Shown here one piece after another: positions 32,859-40,999 of a DNA stretch of 57,235 nt. Location: the NCBI GenBank assembly GCA_944393415.1, contig CALYAD010000044.1:1-57235 (forward strand), read 5' to 3'. The translations under genes were made by a program, and so were the position numbers. Under the pieces are notes generated by a model, which did no database searches, was not told the DNA's origin, and was given only the letters and a program-made list of their open reading frames with translations. This DNA is from an uncultured Clostridia bacterium (GTDB lineage: Bacteria; Bacillota; Clostridia; Oscillospirales; CAG-272). How positions within the stretch are numbered: the stretch's first letter is position 1; each line of letters opens with the position of its first letter.

Positions 32859-33661
32859 GGCAGCTCGTTAAGCGACGCGAAGCGATATCCCTCGTTTTCA
32901 AGCGCCGTAAGGACGCGGTCAAGAATATCCGCGTTTGTTTTCGAGGTGGGGTGAAGCAGCATTATCTCCCCGGGATGAGCGTTGTCAAGTATCTTTTTGA
33001 TAGCGTCATCAGGAGCGGGCTGGCGGTTGTTGTCCCAATCGGCATATGCGAAGCTCCAGAAAACGGTTTTATAACCAAGCTCGCTTGCGTATTCAAGATT
33101 CTGACGGCTGAAACGTCCTTCCGGAGGGCGGTAAAATTTTGCTGCCGTTATACCGGCGCATTTCATAAGCGCTTCGTCCAGTCCGGAAAGCTGGGCTTCA
33201 AACTTCGCCTTGTCGCTGATCTTTGTCATATCAGGATGGGTTCTTGTGTGATTGCAGATCAGATGTCCGCTTTCCACCATGTGCTTTATAAGCTCGGGAT
33301 TTCTGTTTACAAAATTTTCAAGTACAAAAAACGCTCCGGTGGCATTGTGTTTGTTTAAGGTGTTTACTATTCTTTCAACGTTCCCGTTTTCGTAGCCGGC
33401 GTCAAATGTCAGATATATGACCTTGTCTCCGGACTCGGCGGCCTTGGTGTCGCCGTATACGGCGTTATACTCTGTGATAAAGCTCATCTGCGGCTCAAGC
33501 GCCGGCAGACAGTGATCCTTATTGCGTTTTGCGTACCAGTTGAATGGTTCGCTTTCAGAGACCGCGAAAACAGGGTTAGGCATAGTTATTGTCATAGAAG
33601 CGAATAATATAGCGGTAAGCACAAGGGCTGTAATTGAGCGAACAAAAAATTTATTTTTCAT
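32855..33661 (-). CDS. PdaA-like polysaccharide deacetylase
   Basis: The 268-residue protein has a signal peptide (SITALVLTAILFASMTITM) and a NodB-type domain with the PdaA-specific variant TFDAGYENGN in place of TFDDGP. It also has HLICNHTRTHPDM, KFYRPPEGRFS, TVFWSFAYADW and IMLLHPTS. These match Bacillus PdaA, which deacetylates muramic acid during delta-lactam formation in the spore cortex. Its presence suggests a spore-forming ancestry, although relatives exist in non-sporulating species. The ATG has GAAAGGAA upstream. Confidence 0.9.
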   Translation of the reverse strand: MKNKFFVRSITALVLTAILFASMTITMPNPVFAVSESEPFNWYAKRNKDHCLPALEPQMSFITEYNAVYGDTKAAESGDKVIYLTFDAGYENGNVERIVNTLNKHNATGAFFVLENFVNRNPELIKHMVESGHLICNHTRTHPDMTKISDKAKFEAQLSGLDEALMKCAGITAAKFYRPPEGRFSRQNLEYASELGYKTVFWSFAYADWDNNRQPAPDDAIKKILDNAHPGEIMLLHPTSKTNADILDRVLTALENEGYRFASLNELP

Positions 33662-34041
33662 TTCAGCGATTCCTTTCGTAATATTTCAAATTCAGAAAAG
33701 CAATATAATAAATAGGATATCGGACTCGCTTCCGGGAGTTTTTGTCAAAGCGCCGGAAATATAAGAACGGGGTTTTAAAAGTAAAATAACATTCCCGAGT
33801 TCGACAGCCATCGATTTATGCGGTTTTAGATAAAAGTGATTACATAGTTAGTTTGAAGCAATTTGCCTTTATTAAACGGTGTAATTTTTTACACATAAAG
33901 CAGAAAAAGTAACCCGAATTTTACCGAAATTTTCAGGCATATTTCATACAGCCGTCACATTACATGGGTATAATAATACCGTAAGATAAAAAAGCCATGG
34001 TCTATATGGTATAGCAAATAATATGAAAGGAAGGAAATAAA
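33662..34041. other. Intergenic region without recognised features
   Basis: This 380-base AT-rich stretch separates divergent genes. It holds a small inverted repeat (GTGTAATTTTTTACAC) near 33882-33897 and a TATAAT at 33969-33974 that may be the -10 of the HtrA gene, but no matching -35 is clear. No open frame with a ribosome binding site was seen. Confidence 0.5.
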
Positions 34042-35460
34042 ATGGATCAGAACAATAATAGTAATAACGATATGCGGGACACCGATAAATATCATACCGA
34101 CCCGTCGGGGTACTATGATTCACGTCTCGGTCAGAGCGCGGATACCGGTGAACATAACGGGGTTTATCCTGACCGCATGGATAACGGATACGGCGGATAC
34201 GGATACAGCTCCGATCCGTATAGCAGAAGCTACATGCCTCCGCAGCCGGAAAATAACGGAAGCAATAAAAAGCCTAAAAAGAGCGGCGGTAAAGGCATTA
34301 CCGCGGTGCTGTTTACCGTGGTATGCGTAATGCTCTGCGTGGTATGCTTTTTGGTGGGTCAAAGATTTGGTTATACCGTTCCGTCGGATAATAATAACAA
34401 CGGTAATCTTGGCGATAACGGAACGGGTGGCGTTCAGAATGATACGACGGGAACGACCGGTGAAAGTGAGTACCTGCAGAACGGCGATTTTGAGCTTGAA
34501 CAGATAACCGCGGAAGAGCATTACCAGCTGTCGTCTGTATACCAAAAGACTATGAACAGCGTCGTTGAGATAACCACCGAGTCTGTTCAGACCGGCTCGT
34601 TTATGCAGCAGTATGTAACCACAGGCGCCGGTTCAGGCGTGATACTGACTGATGACGGATATATAGTGACGAACAATCATGTCATAGAAGGCGCTACAAA
34701 AATAACGGTAACTCTTACAAGCGGAGAAAAATACGACGCCTCACTGGTAGGAGCGGACGTAAAGACCGATATAGCGGTTTTAAAGATAGAGGCGACCGGG
34801 CTGAGTAAGGCTGAGCTGGGTATATCGGGTGATCTACTTGTCGGAGAACAGATTCTGGTTATAGGAAATCCTCTCGGCTCTCTCGGAGGCTCTGCCACTA
34901 CCGGTATAATTTCCGCGACATCGAGAAATATTTCGGTTGAAGGTCAGCTTATGACGCTGATCCAGACAAACGCCGCTATCAACCCGGGAAACTCCGGAGG
35001 AGGCATGTTCAATATGTCGGGACAGCTTGTCGGTATAGTTAACGCAAAATATACTGATGAGGCGGTAGAGGGCATAGGTTTCGCGATTCCTATAGATACC
35101 GCAAAGGATATAATTGAAAGTCTGATCAACTATGGCTATGTTACCGGCAGACCGAATATAGGTCTGACAATAGAATACGGTACCTCGAGGTATCTGCAGT
35201 CCGTAGGAGCCACGAATTGGATAACTGAGGTATCGTCCGGGTCTGATGCCGCTAAGGCGGGGCTTAAGGTAATGGACCAGATAGTCTCTGTGGACGGAAA
35301 GGTGTTTTCCAACGCGGAAACGCTTAACACGTATCTTGATACACTGAAGGTGGGAGATTCCATAACGATAGTTGTAAACAGGTATACGTCGGTAAGCATT
35401 TTTGAATACAGCGTTGAGACGCTGACATACAACTTTACTTTGACGGAATATGTTTTATAA
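34042..35460 (+). CDS. HtrA/DegP-like serine protease with PDZ domain
   Basis: The 472-residue protein has a long Gly/Tyr/Asn-rich cytoplasmic N-terminus (residues 1-85), one transmembrane helix (AVLFTVVCVMLCVVCFLVG), a low-complexity linker, a trypsin-like domain and a C-terminal PDZ domain (from about residue 365). The catalytic triad is His in TNNHVIEG (about 213), Asp in DVKTDIAVL (about 243) and Ser in GNSGGGMF (about 318). It acts outside the membrane on misfolded proteins. The layout is that of Bacillus HtrA/HtrB. Ribosome binding site AAAGGAAGG. Confidence 0.94.
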   Translation: MDQNNNSNNDMRDTDKYHTDPSGYYDSRLGQSADTGEHNGVYPDRMDNGYGGYGYSSDPYSRSYMPPQPENNGSNKKPKKSGGKGITAVLFTVVCVMLCVVCFLVGQRFGYTVPSDNNNNGNLGDNGTGGVQNDTTGTTGESEYLQNGDFELEQITAEEHYQLSSVYQKTMNSVVEITTESVQTGSFMQQYVTTGAGSGVILTDDGYIVTNNHVIEGATKITVTLTSGEKYDASLVGADVKTDIAVLKIEATGLSKAELGISGDLLVGEQILVIGNPLGSLGGSATTGIISATSRNISVEGQLMTLIQTNAAINPGNSGGGMFNMSGQLVGIVNAKYTDEAVEGIGFAIPIDTAKDIIESLINYGYVTGRPNIGLTIEYGTSRYLQSVGATNWITEVSSGSDAAKAGLKVMDQIVSVDGKVFSNAETLNTYLDTLKVGDSITIVVNRYTSVSIFEYSVETLTYNFTLTEYVL

Positions 35461-35485
35461 CAGACCGTCTGAGTAAATTAATATA

Positions 35486-35529
35486 CCGGATACGCATATT
35501 TGGTAAATATGCGTATCCGGAGTTTTTTT
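35486..35529 (+). terminator. Terminator of the HtrA gene
   Basis: A perfect 16-bp stem (CCGGATACGCATATTT / AAATATGCGTATCCGG) with a three-base loop is followed by AGTTTTTTTA. Confidence 0.95.
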
Positions 35530-35717
35530 ATTTATATTTTTATTACGCGAATAAGTGGGTGAGGTTTTTTATATAATATAAAGTATAAGAAAGAAAAATA
35601 TACGCAAGAGAAGAAATATATAAGAGCTGTTTAATTTGATCGGAAATAAAAATACTTCGGATGATCTTTTAAAGCTTAAATTATAAAAAACGATTATGGT
35701 GATCCGAAAAAGGCGGC

Positions 35718-36845
35718 ATGGTAATTGATATGGATAAAAAATTGATCATAAAAAAGTGCTGTGTCTGGGGCGCTGTGATAATCGGTATATATCTGTTTTT
35801 CCGATTTGTGTTGAAGCTCATACTGCCGTTTTTAATAGCCTTCGTGATAGCTTTTGTTCTACAGAGACCTATAAGGCTTATAAACGCGCGTACAGGCATA
35901 GGAAAGCGAATACTAAGCGCCGTTTTCGTGTCGGTGGTGGTACTGTTTTGCGGCTTTGTGATTTTCCTTTTGTTAAACAGGCTTATTAACGAGGTGGAGC
36001 GTTTTGCGGTTTCGGTATCGGAAAATTCAGACCAGTACGTGGCCGGCTTTTTTGCGTTTATTGACCGTATAGCGGAGAAGCTACCGTTTATCGACGAGAT
36101 TGGTGCGGATCTTTCCGAGACGGTTTCTGACGCTATAAAGGGAATACTGACGACGGTGACGTCAAATCTTCCTCAGATAATCGGCAATCTGATAGGTATG
36201 CTTCCTGAAATACTTCTGTTCACAATAATTTTGATTATGGCGTCCTATTATTTTTGCGCGGATTTTGATGCCGGAGTTAAGCTTATCTATTCATTTATGT
36301 CCCCAAAGGCCAGAGAAGCGGTCGTACGTTTTAAGGAACGTCTGGCCGATACCGGGCTTGCATATCTCAAGGCTTGTCTTATATTGATGCTTATCACATA
36401 TGTTGAGCTTGTGGTTGGTTTTTTAATGCTTGGCATACCGTACTCGTTTACTCTATCAATTCTGATCGCCGCGATCGATATGCTTCCCATATTAGGTGTG
36501 GGAACGGTGCTTATACCGTGGGCTGTCTGGGCATGGCTGGCCGGAGACACTTATATTGCCGTGGGGCTGATAATTATAAATCTTACCATAACGGTTGTAA
36601 GGCGATTTATCGAGCCCCGCGTGATCGGCTCGGGGATCGGCTTGTCACCGATAACCACACTTGTGGCAATGTATATAGGTTTTCGTCTTTTCGGCTTCAC
36701 GGGTCTGTTTTTCGCTCCGCTTGCGGCAATACTGATACTTCATATGCTTCCGTCGGAGCTCGCCGAGAAGCTCGGGTTCAGACAAAAGGAGAAAAAAGAA
36801 AAGGTCAAGAGCTATAAGCTGAAAACAAAGAGCGAGGGAAATTAG
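35718..36845 (+). CDS. AI-2E family permease
   Basis: The 375-residue membrane protein belongs to the AI-2E transporter family (PF01594). It has a pair of N-terminal helices, a central amphipathic part (residues about 85-150), and a C-terminal half with the conserved LIPWAVWAWLAGD and PRVIGSGIGLSPITTL. Members have been linked to AI-2 export, Na+/H+ antiport and other roles; the substrate cannot be inferred. Two more family members lie at 42851 and 44325. ATG at 35718 or at 35730; no good ribosome binding site precedes either, and the sequence before them resembles a decayed copy of the leader repeat (AAAGGCGGCATGG). Confidence 0.88.
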   Translation: MVIDMDKKLIIKKCCVWGAVIIGIYLFFRFVLKLILPFLIAFVIAFVLQRPIRLINARTGIGKRILSAVFVSVVVLFCGFVIFLLLNRLINEVERFAVSVSENSDQYVAGFFAFIDRIAEKLPFIDEIGADLSETVSDAIKGILTTVTSNLPQIIGNLIGMLPEILLFTIILIMASYYFCADFDAGVKLIYSFMSPKAREAVVRFKERLADTGLAYLKACLILMLITYVELVVGFLMLGIPYSFTLSILIAAIDMLPILGVGTVLIPWAVWAWLAGDTYIAVGLIIINLTITVVRRFIEPRVIGSGIGLSPITTLVAMYIGFRLFGFTGLFFAPLAAILILHMLPSELAEKLGFRQKEKKEKVKSYKLKTKSEGN

Positions 36846-36905
36846 AGAAAAGCTGTTCGGAAAAAGAAATATTCGGTAAATTAACGGAAAAATAAAAAAA
36901 AGCTA

Positions 36906-36934
36906 TTGACAAAATTATTTTGGTAGTGTATAAT
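36906..36934 (+). promoter_or_regulatory. Promoter of rpsU
   Basis: TTGACA (36906-36911) and TATAAT (36929-36934) match the consensus fully, with 17 bases between. Confidence 0.85.
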
Positions 36935-36986
36935 GGAATAGAAAATATAAGGTTCCTTTGCAGGCAAGCGAAGGGAGGGAAATAAA

Positions 36987-37163
36987 GTGGCAGAAGTAAG
37001 GATAAAAGAAAATGAATCTCTGGATAACGCGCTCCGCAGATTCAAGAGACAGGTGTCCAAATCCGGTCTTATGGGAGAGATGCGTAAAAGAGAGCATTAT
37101 GAAAAACCCAGCGTAAAGCGCAAAAAGAAGTCCGAGGCGGCAAGGAAACGTAAATATAAGTAA
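36987..37163 (+). CDS. rpsU: 30S ribosomal protein S21
   Basis: The 58-residue protein starts at a GTG with the ribosome binding site GGGAGGG seven bases upstream. It reads [20 protein letters not shown] and continues with [17 protein letters not shown] and a Lys/Arg-rich end ([15 protein letters not shown]). This is the S21 family in full length. S21 helps the 30S subunit pair with the Shine-Dalgarno sequence during initiation. The GTG start and small size make it easy to miss. It has its own consensus promoter and terminator. Confidence 0.97.
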   Translation: MAEVRIKENESLDNALRRFKRQVSKSGLMGEMRKREHYEKPSVKRKKKSEAARKRKYK

Positions 37164-37224
37164 GATATTTAAATATCTCGGAAGCTTTGAGCGCGTGTGA
37201 GCGCTGTGTATTCAAAAATAAAAG

Positions 37225-37268
37225 GGGGCTGGTGTGCTGGATGTACATAAGCCCCGATTTCTTTATAT
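37225..37268 (+). terminator. Probable terminator of rpsU
   Basis: GGGGCT and AGCCCC enclose a 19-base loop and are followed by GATTTCTTTATATTTTT. The long loop makes it moderate. Confidence 0.5.
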
Positions 37269-37319
37269 TTTTGATTTTGGGTAAATTCCGACGGTTTATT
37301 TTTAAAGGCTGGATCTTAT

Positions 37320-38621
37320 ATGCTTAGTAAAAACGATATGCTCACAGTTGACGTGACAGATATAAACCACATGGGGCTTGGAGTGGCAAGACACGCGGGA
37401 CAGGTAGTTTTCATACGCGGTGGAGTCACCGGGGACAGGCTTGAAGTGAAGATAATAAAGGTCGCTAAAGCATACTGTGTGGCAAGAATAGAAAAAATCA
37501 TAATCTCCTCGGGGTATCGCAGAGAACCGGAATGTCATACTTTCAAGCGATGCGGCGGATGCGTATACGGACATATAACTCCGGAATACGAGGATGAGTT
37601 GAAATACGAGCGGGTAAAGAACGAATTCCGGAGATTCAAAATCGACGCGGAGGTCAAAGCGGTTATATCGGCAAAAACGAAGGGCTACAGGAATAAGCTG
37701 CAATGTCCTGTGGACGAGTACGGAAGGATCGGATTTTACGCAGATCACTCACATGAAATAATTCCGATAGAGAAATGCATCCTGCAGGAGGAGCGGCTTC
37801 ATCCGGTTTTTTCATTTTTACAGACACGGTTACAAAAATCCAAGATAAGCTCGCTGAGACATATATACCTCAGATGCGGTGTCGGAAGCGGAGAGGTGAT
37901 GGTATGTTTTGTTTGCGGAGAACGCAGCTTTGATGGGGAAAGCGCGCTTGCGGAGCTTTTGATATCGGAATTTCCCGAGGTCAAATCAGTCGTCCTTAAT
38001 TACAATCCTCATAATACAAACGTCGTGCTCGGCAAAGAATGCAGAACACTTGCCGGAAAAGACGTTATATTCGACATATTATGCGGTCTGAGGTTTGAGA
38101 TACACCCGCTTTCATTTTATCAGGTAAATCATGATTGTACCGAGCTGCTATATAAAACCGCGGCGGAATTAGCGCGGGTGAGTAAGGAGGATACCTTAGC
38201 GGATCTTTACTGCGGCATAGGTACCGTCGGAATGTGTATAAACAGCATGACGCCGGCTAAAAAGCTGATAGGTGTTGAGATCGTACCGGAGGCGGTGGAG
38301 AATGCCCGTCACAACGCCGAGATAAACGGTGTTGAAAACGCGGAATTTTACTGTATGCCCGCAGAGGAGACCGAGCTTCCAGATGCCGACGTGGTGGTGG
38401 TAGATCCTCCGAGAAAAGGCTGCGCGCCGTCGCTAATCGAGCATATAGGGAGAATCGCTCCGAAAAGAATGGTATATATATCCTGTTCGCCGGATACGCT
38501 TGCGCGGGACTGTAAATTGCTGATTGGTTACGGTTACAGGCTTGGTACGGTCCAGCCGGTAAATATGTTTCCGGGAACTGCTCATGTGGAGACGATTGCG
38601 CTGATGACAAAAGCGCAATAG
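37320..38621 (+). CDS. 23S rRNA (uracil-5-)-methyltransferase, RlmD/RlmCD type
   Basis: The 433-residue enzyme begins with a TRAM RNA-binding domain (VDVTDINHMGLGVARH) and has the [4Fe-4S] cysteines in CHTFKRCGGC. The SAM-binding motif is DLYCGIGTVGM (about residue 296), followed by VVVDPPRKGC and the catalytic Cys in YISCSPDTLARD. These are the marks of RumA/TrmA-type uracil-C5 methyltransferases, which in Firmicutes modify 23S rRNA positions 747 and 1939. The exact target is not decided by sequence. The ATG has a weak AAGGCTGG upstream. Confidence 0.93.
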   Translation: MLSKNDMLTVDVTDINHMGLGVARHAGQVVFIRGGVTGDRLEVKIIKVAKAYCVARIEKIIISSGYRREPECHTFKRCGGCVYGHITPEYEDELKYERVKNEFRRFKIDAEVKAVISAKTKGYRNKLQCPVDEYGRIGFYADHSHEIIPIEKCILQEERLHPVFSFLQTRLQKSKISSLRHIYLRCGVGSGEVMVCFVCGERSFDGESALAELLISEFPEVKSVVLNYNPHNTNVVLGKECRTLAGKDVIFDILCGLRFEIHPLSFYQVNHDCTELLYKTAAELARVSKEDTLADLYCGIGTVGMCINSMTPAKKLIGVEIVPEAVENARHNAEINGVENAEFYCMPAEETELPDADVVVVDPPRKGCAPSLIEHIGRIAPKRMVYISCSPDTLARDCKLLIGYGYRLGTVQPVNMFPGTAHVETIALMTKAQ

Positions 38622-38820
38622 AAAAATTGTTTTATTTTACGGACTAACAGATCGGTCGTTGTTTATACGTAGGTTTTCTCTGCTTATTGCGGATTTTAAG
38701 TGATTTATTGTAAGTTGGCTGCAACGCGTAGCAAAAAAATGCGACATAAGTTATAACAAAAGCTTTATTGTTTTTATCGGTCTTATTGATTTTTAAACGC
38801 TTTTTGTTTTGTGAAGCAAA

Positions 38821-38935
38821 ACACGAAATTTTTTATATCTGTTAAAAACCTATAAAAACGGTTAAAAACCTATAAAAACGGTTAAAAACCGATAAAAACG
38901 GTTTTTTTAGCCGCCTGAAGGCGGCATGGAGGATT
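38821..38935 (+). repeat. Leader repeat, form with three 20-bp tandem units
   Basis: The segment begins CACGAAATTTTTTATATCT. Three 20-bp units follow at 38841-38860, 38861-38880 and 38881-38900 (GTTAAAAACCTATAAAAACG, the last with one change), then a T run, the hairpin AGCCGCCTGAAGGCGGC and ATGGAGGATTA. The next full unit begins immediately. The GTG after the SD opens a frame of only three codons. The minus-strand copy at 19076-19188 shares the 20-bp unit and the hairpin. Confidence 0.85.
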
Positions 38936-39100
38936 AGCGTGAAAGAATAATCTGATCGCATCAAAATGCAGATAGTTTCACGCATAAATTTTTTAAATGT
39001 ACATAGTACTTTTGCTTAACAAATACTCACCTTGTGAGTATTTGTTAAGCACGAAAATTATTCATATCTATTTGAGTCGCCAAAGGCGGCATGGAGGATT
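38936..39100 (+). repeat. Full 165-bp leader repeat, unit 1
   Basis: The unit has four hairpins in order: GCGTGAAA...TTTCACGC; a short one around GTACATAGTAC; a long one formed by CTTAACAAATACTCAC and GTGAGTATTTGTTAAG; and GTCGCC/GGCGGC. It ends in ATGGAGGATT, a ribosome binding site. Unit 2 follows without any gap and has the same length. Confidence 0.9.
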
Positions 39101-39265
39101 AGCGTGAAAAATATATTGCATCGCGTCAGAATGCGGCTGGTTTCACGCCTGAATTTTCTAAAAGTACATAGTACTTTTGCTTGGCAAATACTCACAAGGT
39201 GAGTATTTGTTAAGCACGAAAATTATACATATCTATTTGAGTTGCCAAAGGCGGCATGGAGGATT
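39101..39265 (+). repeat. Full 165-bp leader repeat, unit 2
   Basis: This is a tandem copy of unit 1 with the same four hairpins and about 85-90 percent identity by eye. Its ending GGCGGCATGGAGGATTAAC runs directly into the ATG of the FAD oxidoreductase at 39269, so its last module is that gene's ribosome binding site. Confidence 0.9.
39104..39202 (+). CDS. Possible 32-residue leader peptide inside repeat unit 2
   Basis: A GTG eight bases after the GGAGG of unit 1 opens a frame of 32 codons. The peptide starts MKNILHRVRMRLVSRL and ends FAWQILTR, with a strongly basic first half. In unit 1 and in the copy at 55692 the equivalent frame stops after three codons (GTG AAA GAA TAA and GTG AAA GAT TAA), so length is not conserved. 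It may be translated because the site is good, but a function as a product is doubtful. Confidence 0.3.
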   Translation: MKNILHRVRMRLVSRLNFLKVHSTFAWQILTR

Positions 39266-39268
39266 AAC

Positions 39269-40447
39269 ATGGAAACGAGAACTGAAGGTGCATACGACGT
39301 AGCGGTCTGCGGTGGAGGAATCGCGGGAATCTCAGCTGCGCTTGCCGCGGCGCGAAGCGGAAAAAAAGTGATTCTTTTAGAAAAACAATATATGCTGGGC
39401 GGTTTGGGTACTGCGGGCTTGGTTACGATATACCTTCCGCTTTGCGACGGCTGCGGACACCAGGTATCATTCGGGATCGCGGAGGAGCTGCTGAAGCTGT
39501 CAATAACATACGGCGCGGACTCAGGATATCCCGAAAACTGGCTTGACGGAAAGGGTACAAAAACCAAATCAGATAAGCGTTATATGGTACAGTATAACCC
39601 TCAGGTTTTCGCGATACTATCCGAAAAGCTATTATTACGGGAGGGCGTGGATATTCTCTACGGCAGTTATGTTATTGATGTCCGAGTGGAAAACAGAAAA
39701 ATAGTAAGTCTTTTGGCGGTAAACAAAAGCGGTAAAACGTGTTACCCTGTCAGGGCCGTTGTGGACGCGACCGGGGATTGCGATATAGCCGCCTTTGCTT
39801 CCGCGCCTACGGAAGTTTTTAAACAAGGCAACGTTTTGGCGGCGTGGTATTATTACGCGGATAAAAACGGCTACAGCTTAAAAGAACTCGGATGCGCCGA
39901 TATTCCTGAAGAGGAGCGCACAGGTCCGGCGCCTGAAATGCTGTTAAACAGACGTTTTGGCGGAATTGACGGGAAAGAGCTGTCAGAAATGACGTGTCTT
40001 TCACATCAGGCCGTGTTAAACGATTGGCTAAGAAAAAGAGAAAAGGACAGCAGCGTAAGTCTGGCTACTATCTCCACAATACCGCAGGTACGCATGACGC
40101 GCAGGATCATAGGGGAATATACGCTGTCGCAAAATGAGGAGCATAAATTCTTTGAGGATTCGATTGGAATGGTCTCAAACTGGAAAAAGCGAGGACCTAT
40201 ATACGAAGTGCCCTTCGGGACTTTGTACAGCGGAAAAGTAAAAAACCTGATAACAGCGGGAAGATGTACCTCGGTAACCGAAATTTTATGGGATGTAATG
40301 AGGGTGATTCCTTGCTGCGCTGTCACCGGACAGGCGGCAGGCACCGCGGCAGCTATGACGGACGACTTCACTTCGCTAAATGTAAAGGACTTACAGACAG
40401 AACTGGTAAAAAATGGTGTGGTTCTGCATGAAAAAGACATTCTGTGA
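39269..40447 (+). CDS. FAD-dependent oxidoreductase
   Basis: The 392-residue protein begins with a Rossmann dinucleotide site (VAVCGGGIAGISAALAAARS) and VILLEK, followed by LGGLGTAGLV, and belongs to the FAD_oxidored family (PF12831). VDATGDCDIAAFA and a C-terminal LITAGRCTSV / AVTGQAAGTAAAM close the FAD site. Substrate unknown; related genes often sit in carbohydrate loci. The ATG at 39269 follows the repeat element's GGAGG; the nine codons upstream in frame are element sequence. No operon partner is apparent. Confidence 0.88.
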   Translation: METRTEGAYDVAVCGGGIAGISAALAAARSGKKVILLEKQYMLGGLGTAGLVTIYLPLCDGCGHQVSFGIAEELLKLSITYGADSGYPENWLDGKGTKTKSDKRYMVQYNPQVFAILSEKLLLREGVDILYGSYVIDVRVENRKIVSLLAVNKSGKTCYPVRAVVDATGDCDIAAFASAPTEVFKQGNVLAAWYYYADKNGYSLKELGCADIPEEERTGPAPEMLLNRRFGGIDGKELSEMTCLSHQAVLNDWLRKREKDSSVSLATISTIPQVRMTRRIIGEYTLSQNEEHKFFEDSIGMVSNWKKRGPIYEVPFGTLYSGKVKNLITAGRCTSVTEILWDVMRVIPCCAVTGQAAGTAAAMTDDFTSLNVKDLQTELVKNGVVLHEKDIL

Positions 40448-40673
40448 GTAACAGGTTACTTGTTTACAAGGAGGAAGCTTCCTAAAACTTCTCTGAAAAA
40501 GGTTTATGTCTGATCAGCGGAACGCAAAGGTTGAACACAAAGCTCCGCCGAGCTTAAAATAACCGTGGTGTAGATCGGATTTTCAATATTTCGTTAAGAA
40601 TAGTTTCTGAAGATTACGTTTTTTAGGTTCTGATGCAGATGTCACTGCGATGCGGAGATATGGGGCTTAATTT

Positions 40674-40907
40674 ATGGGAGTAATATTTTTTGTTGTTTTT
40701 ATGATCGCCTTGTTGGTTATAGGCGCGGTAGGTATAATTGCCGGAATAACGGGGATTTTTGTTTTCAGAAAAAAGAGAAAAAACGGTGATACCGTCGGAA
40801 TAGCGTTTACAGCGGTTTCGGCAATCGTACTGATCGTCGGCTGCCTGGTTACGTTCATTCCCGTAGCTTTTTTCTCTTTTATCCTGCTGTTGAATACATT
40901 ACCTTAG
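40674..40907 (+). CDS. Small two-helix membrane protein
   Basis: The 77-residue protein has a hydrophobic segment at residues 3-30 (VIFFVVFMIALLVIGAVGII), a short basic loop (RKKRKNGD) and a second segment at residues 43-70. It resembles many uncharacterised small membrane proteins of Clostridia and I do not recognise a family. The upstream GCGGAGAT is a weak ribosome binding site. Real but functionally unassigned. Confidence 0.6.
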   Translation: MGVIFFVVFMIALLVIGAVGIIAGITGIFVFRKKRKNGDTVGIAFTAVSAIVLIVGCLVTFIPVAFFSFILLLNTLP

Positions 40908-40999
40908 AAGCTGACGCTGCGGCTGCGCAGCAGCCGTATACGGAATGAATGGAGAAGCTTACTCCCGCCGGATTTTTACAGAAAGGAAGTGCGATAAAT

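Noticed and set aside
38841..38900. CRISPR-like short tandem repeats
   Set aside because: The 20-bp units are directly adjacent with no spacers, and no cas gene is present. They are part of the leader repeat family.
40448..40673. A gene in the gap between the FAD oxidoreductase and the small membrane protein
   Set aside because: No open frame with a ribosome binding site and no recognisable protein segment; nothing clear seen.
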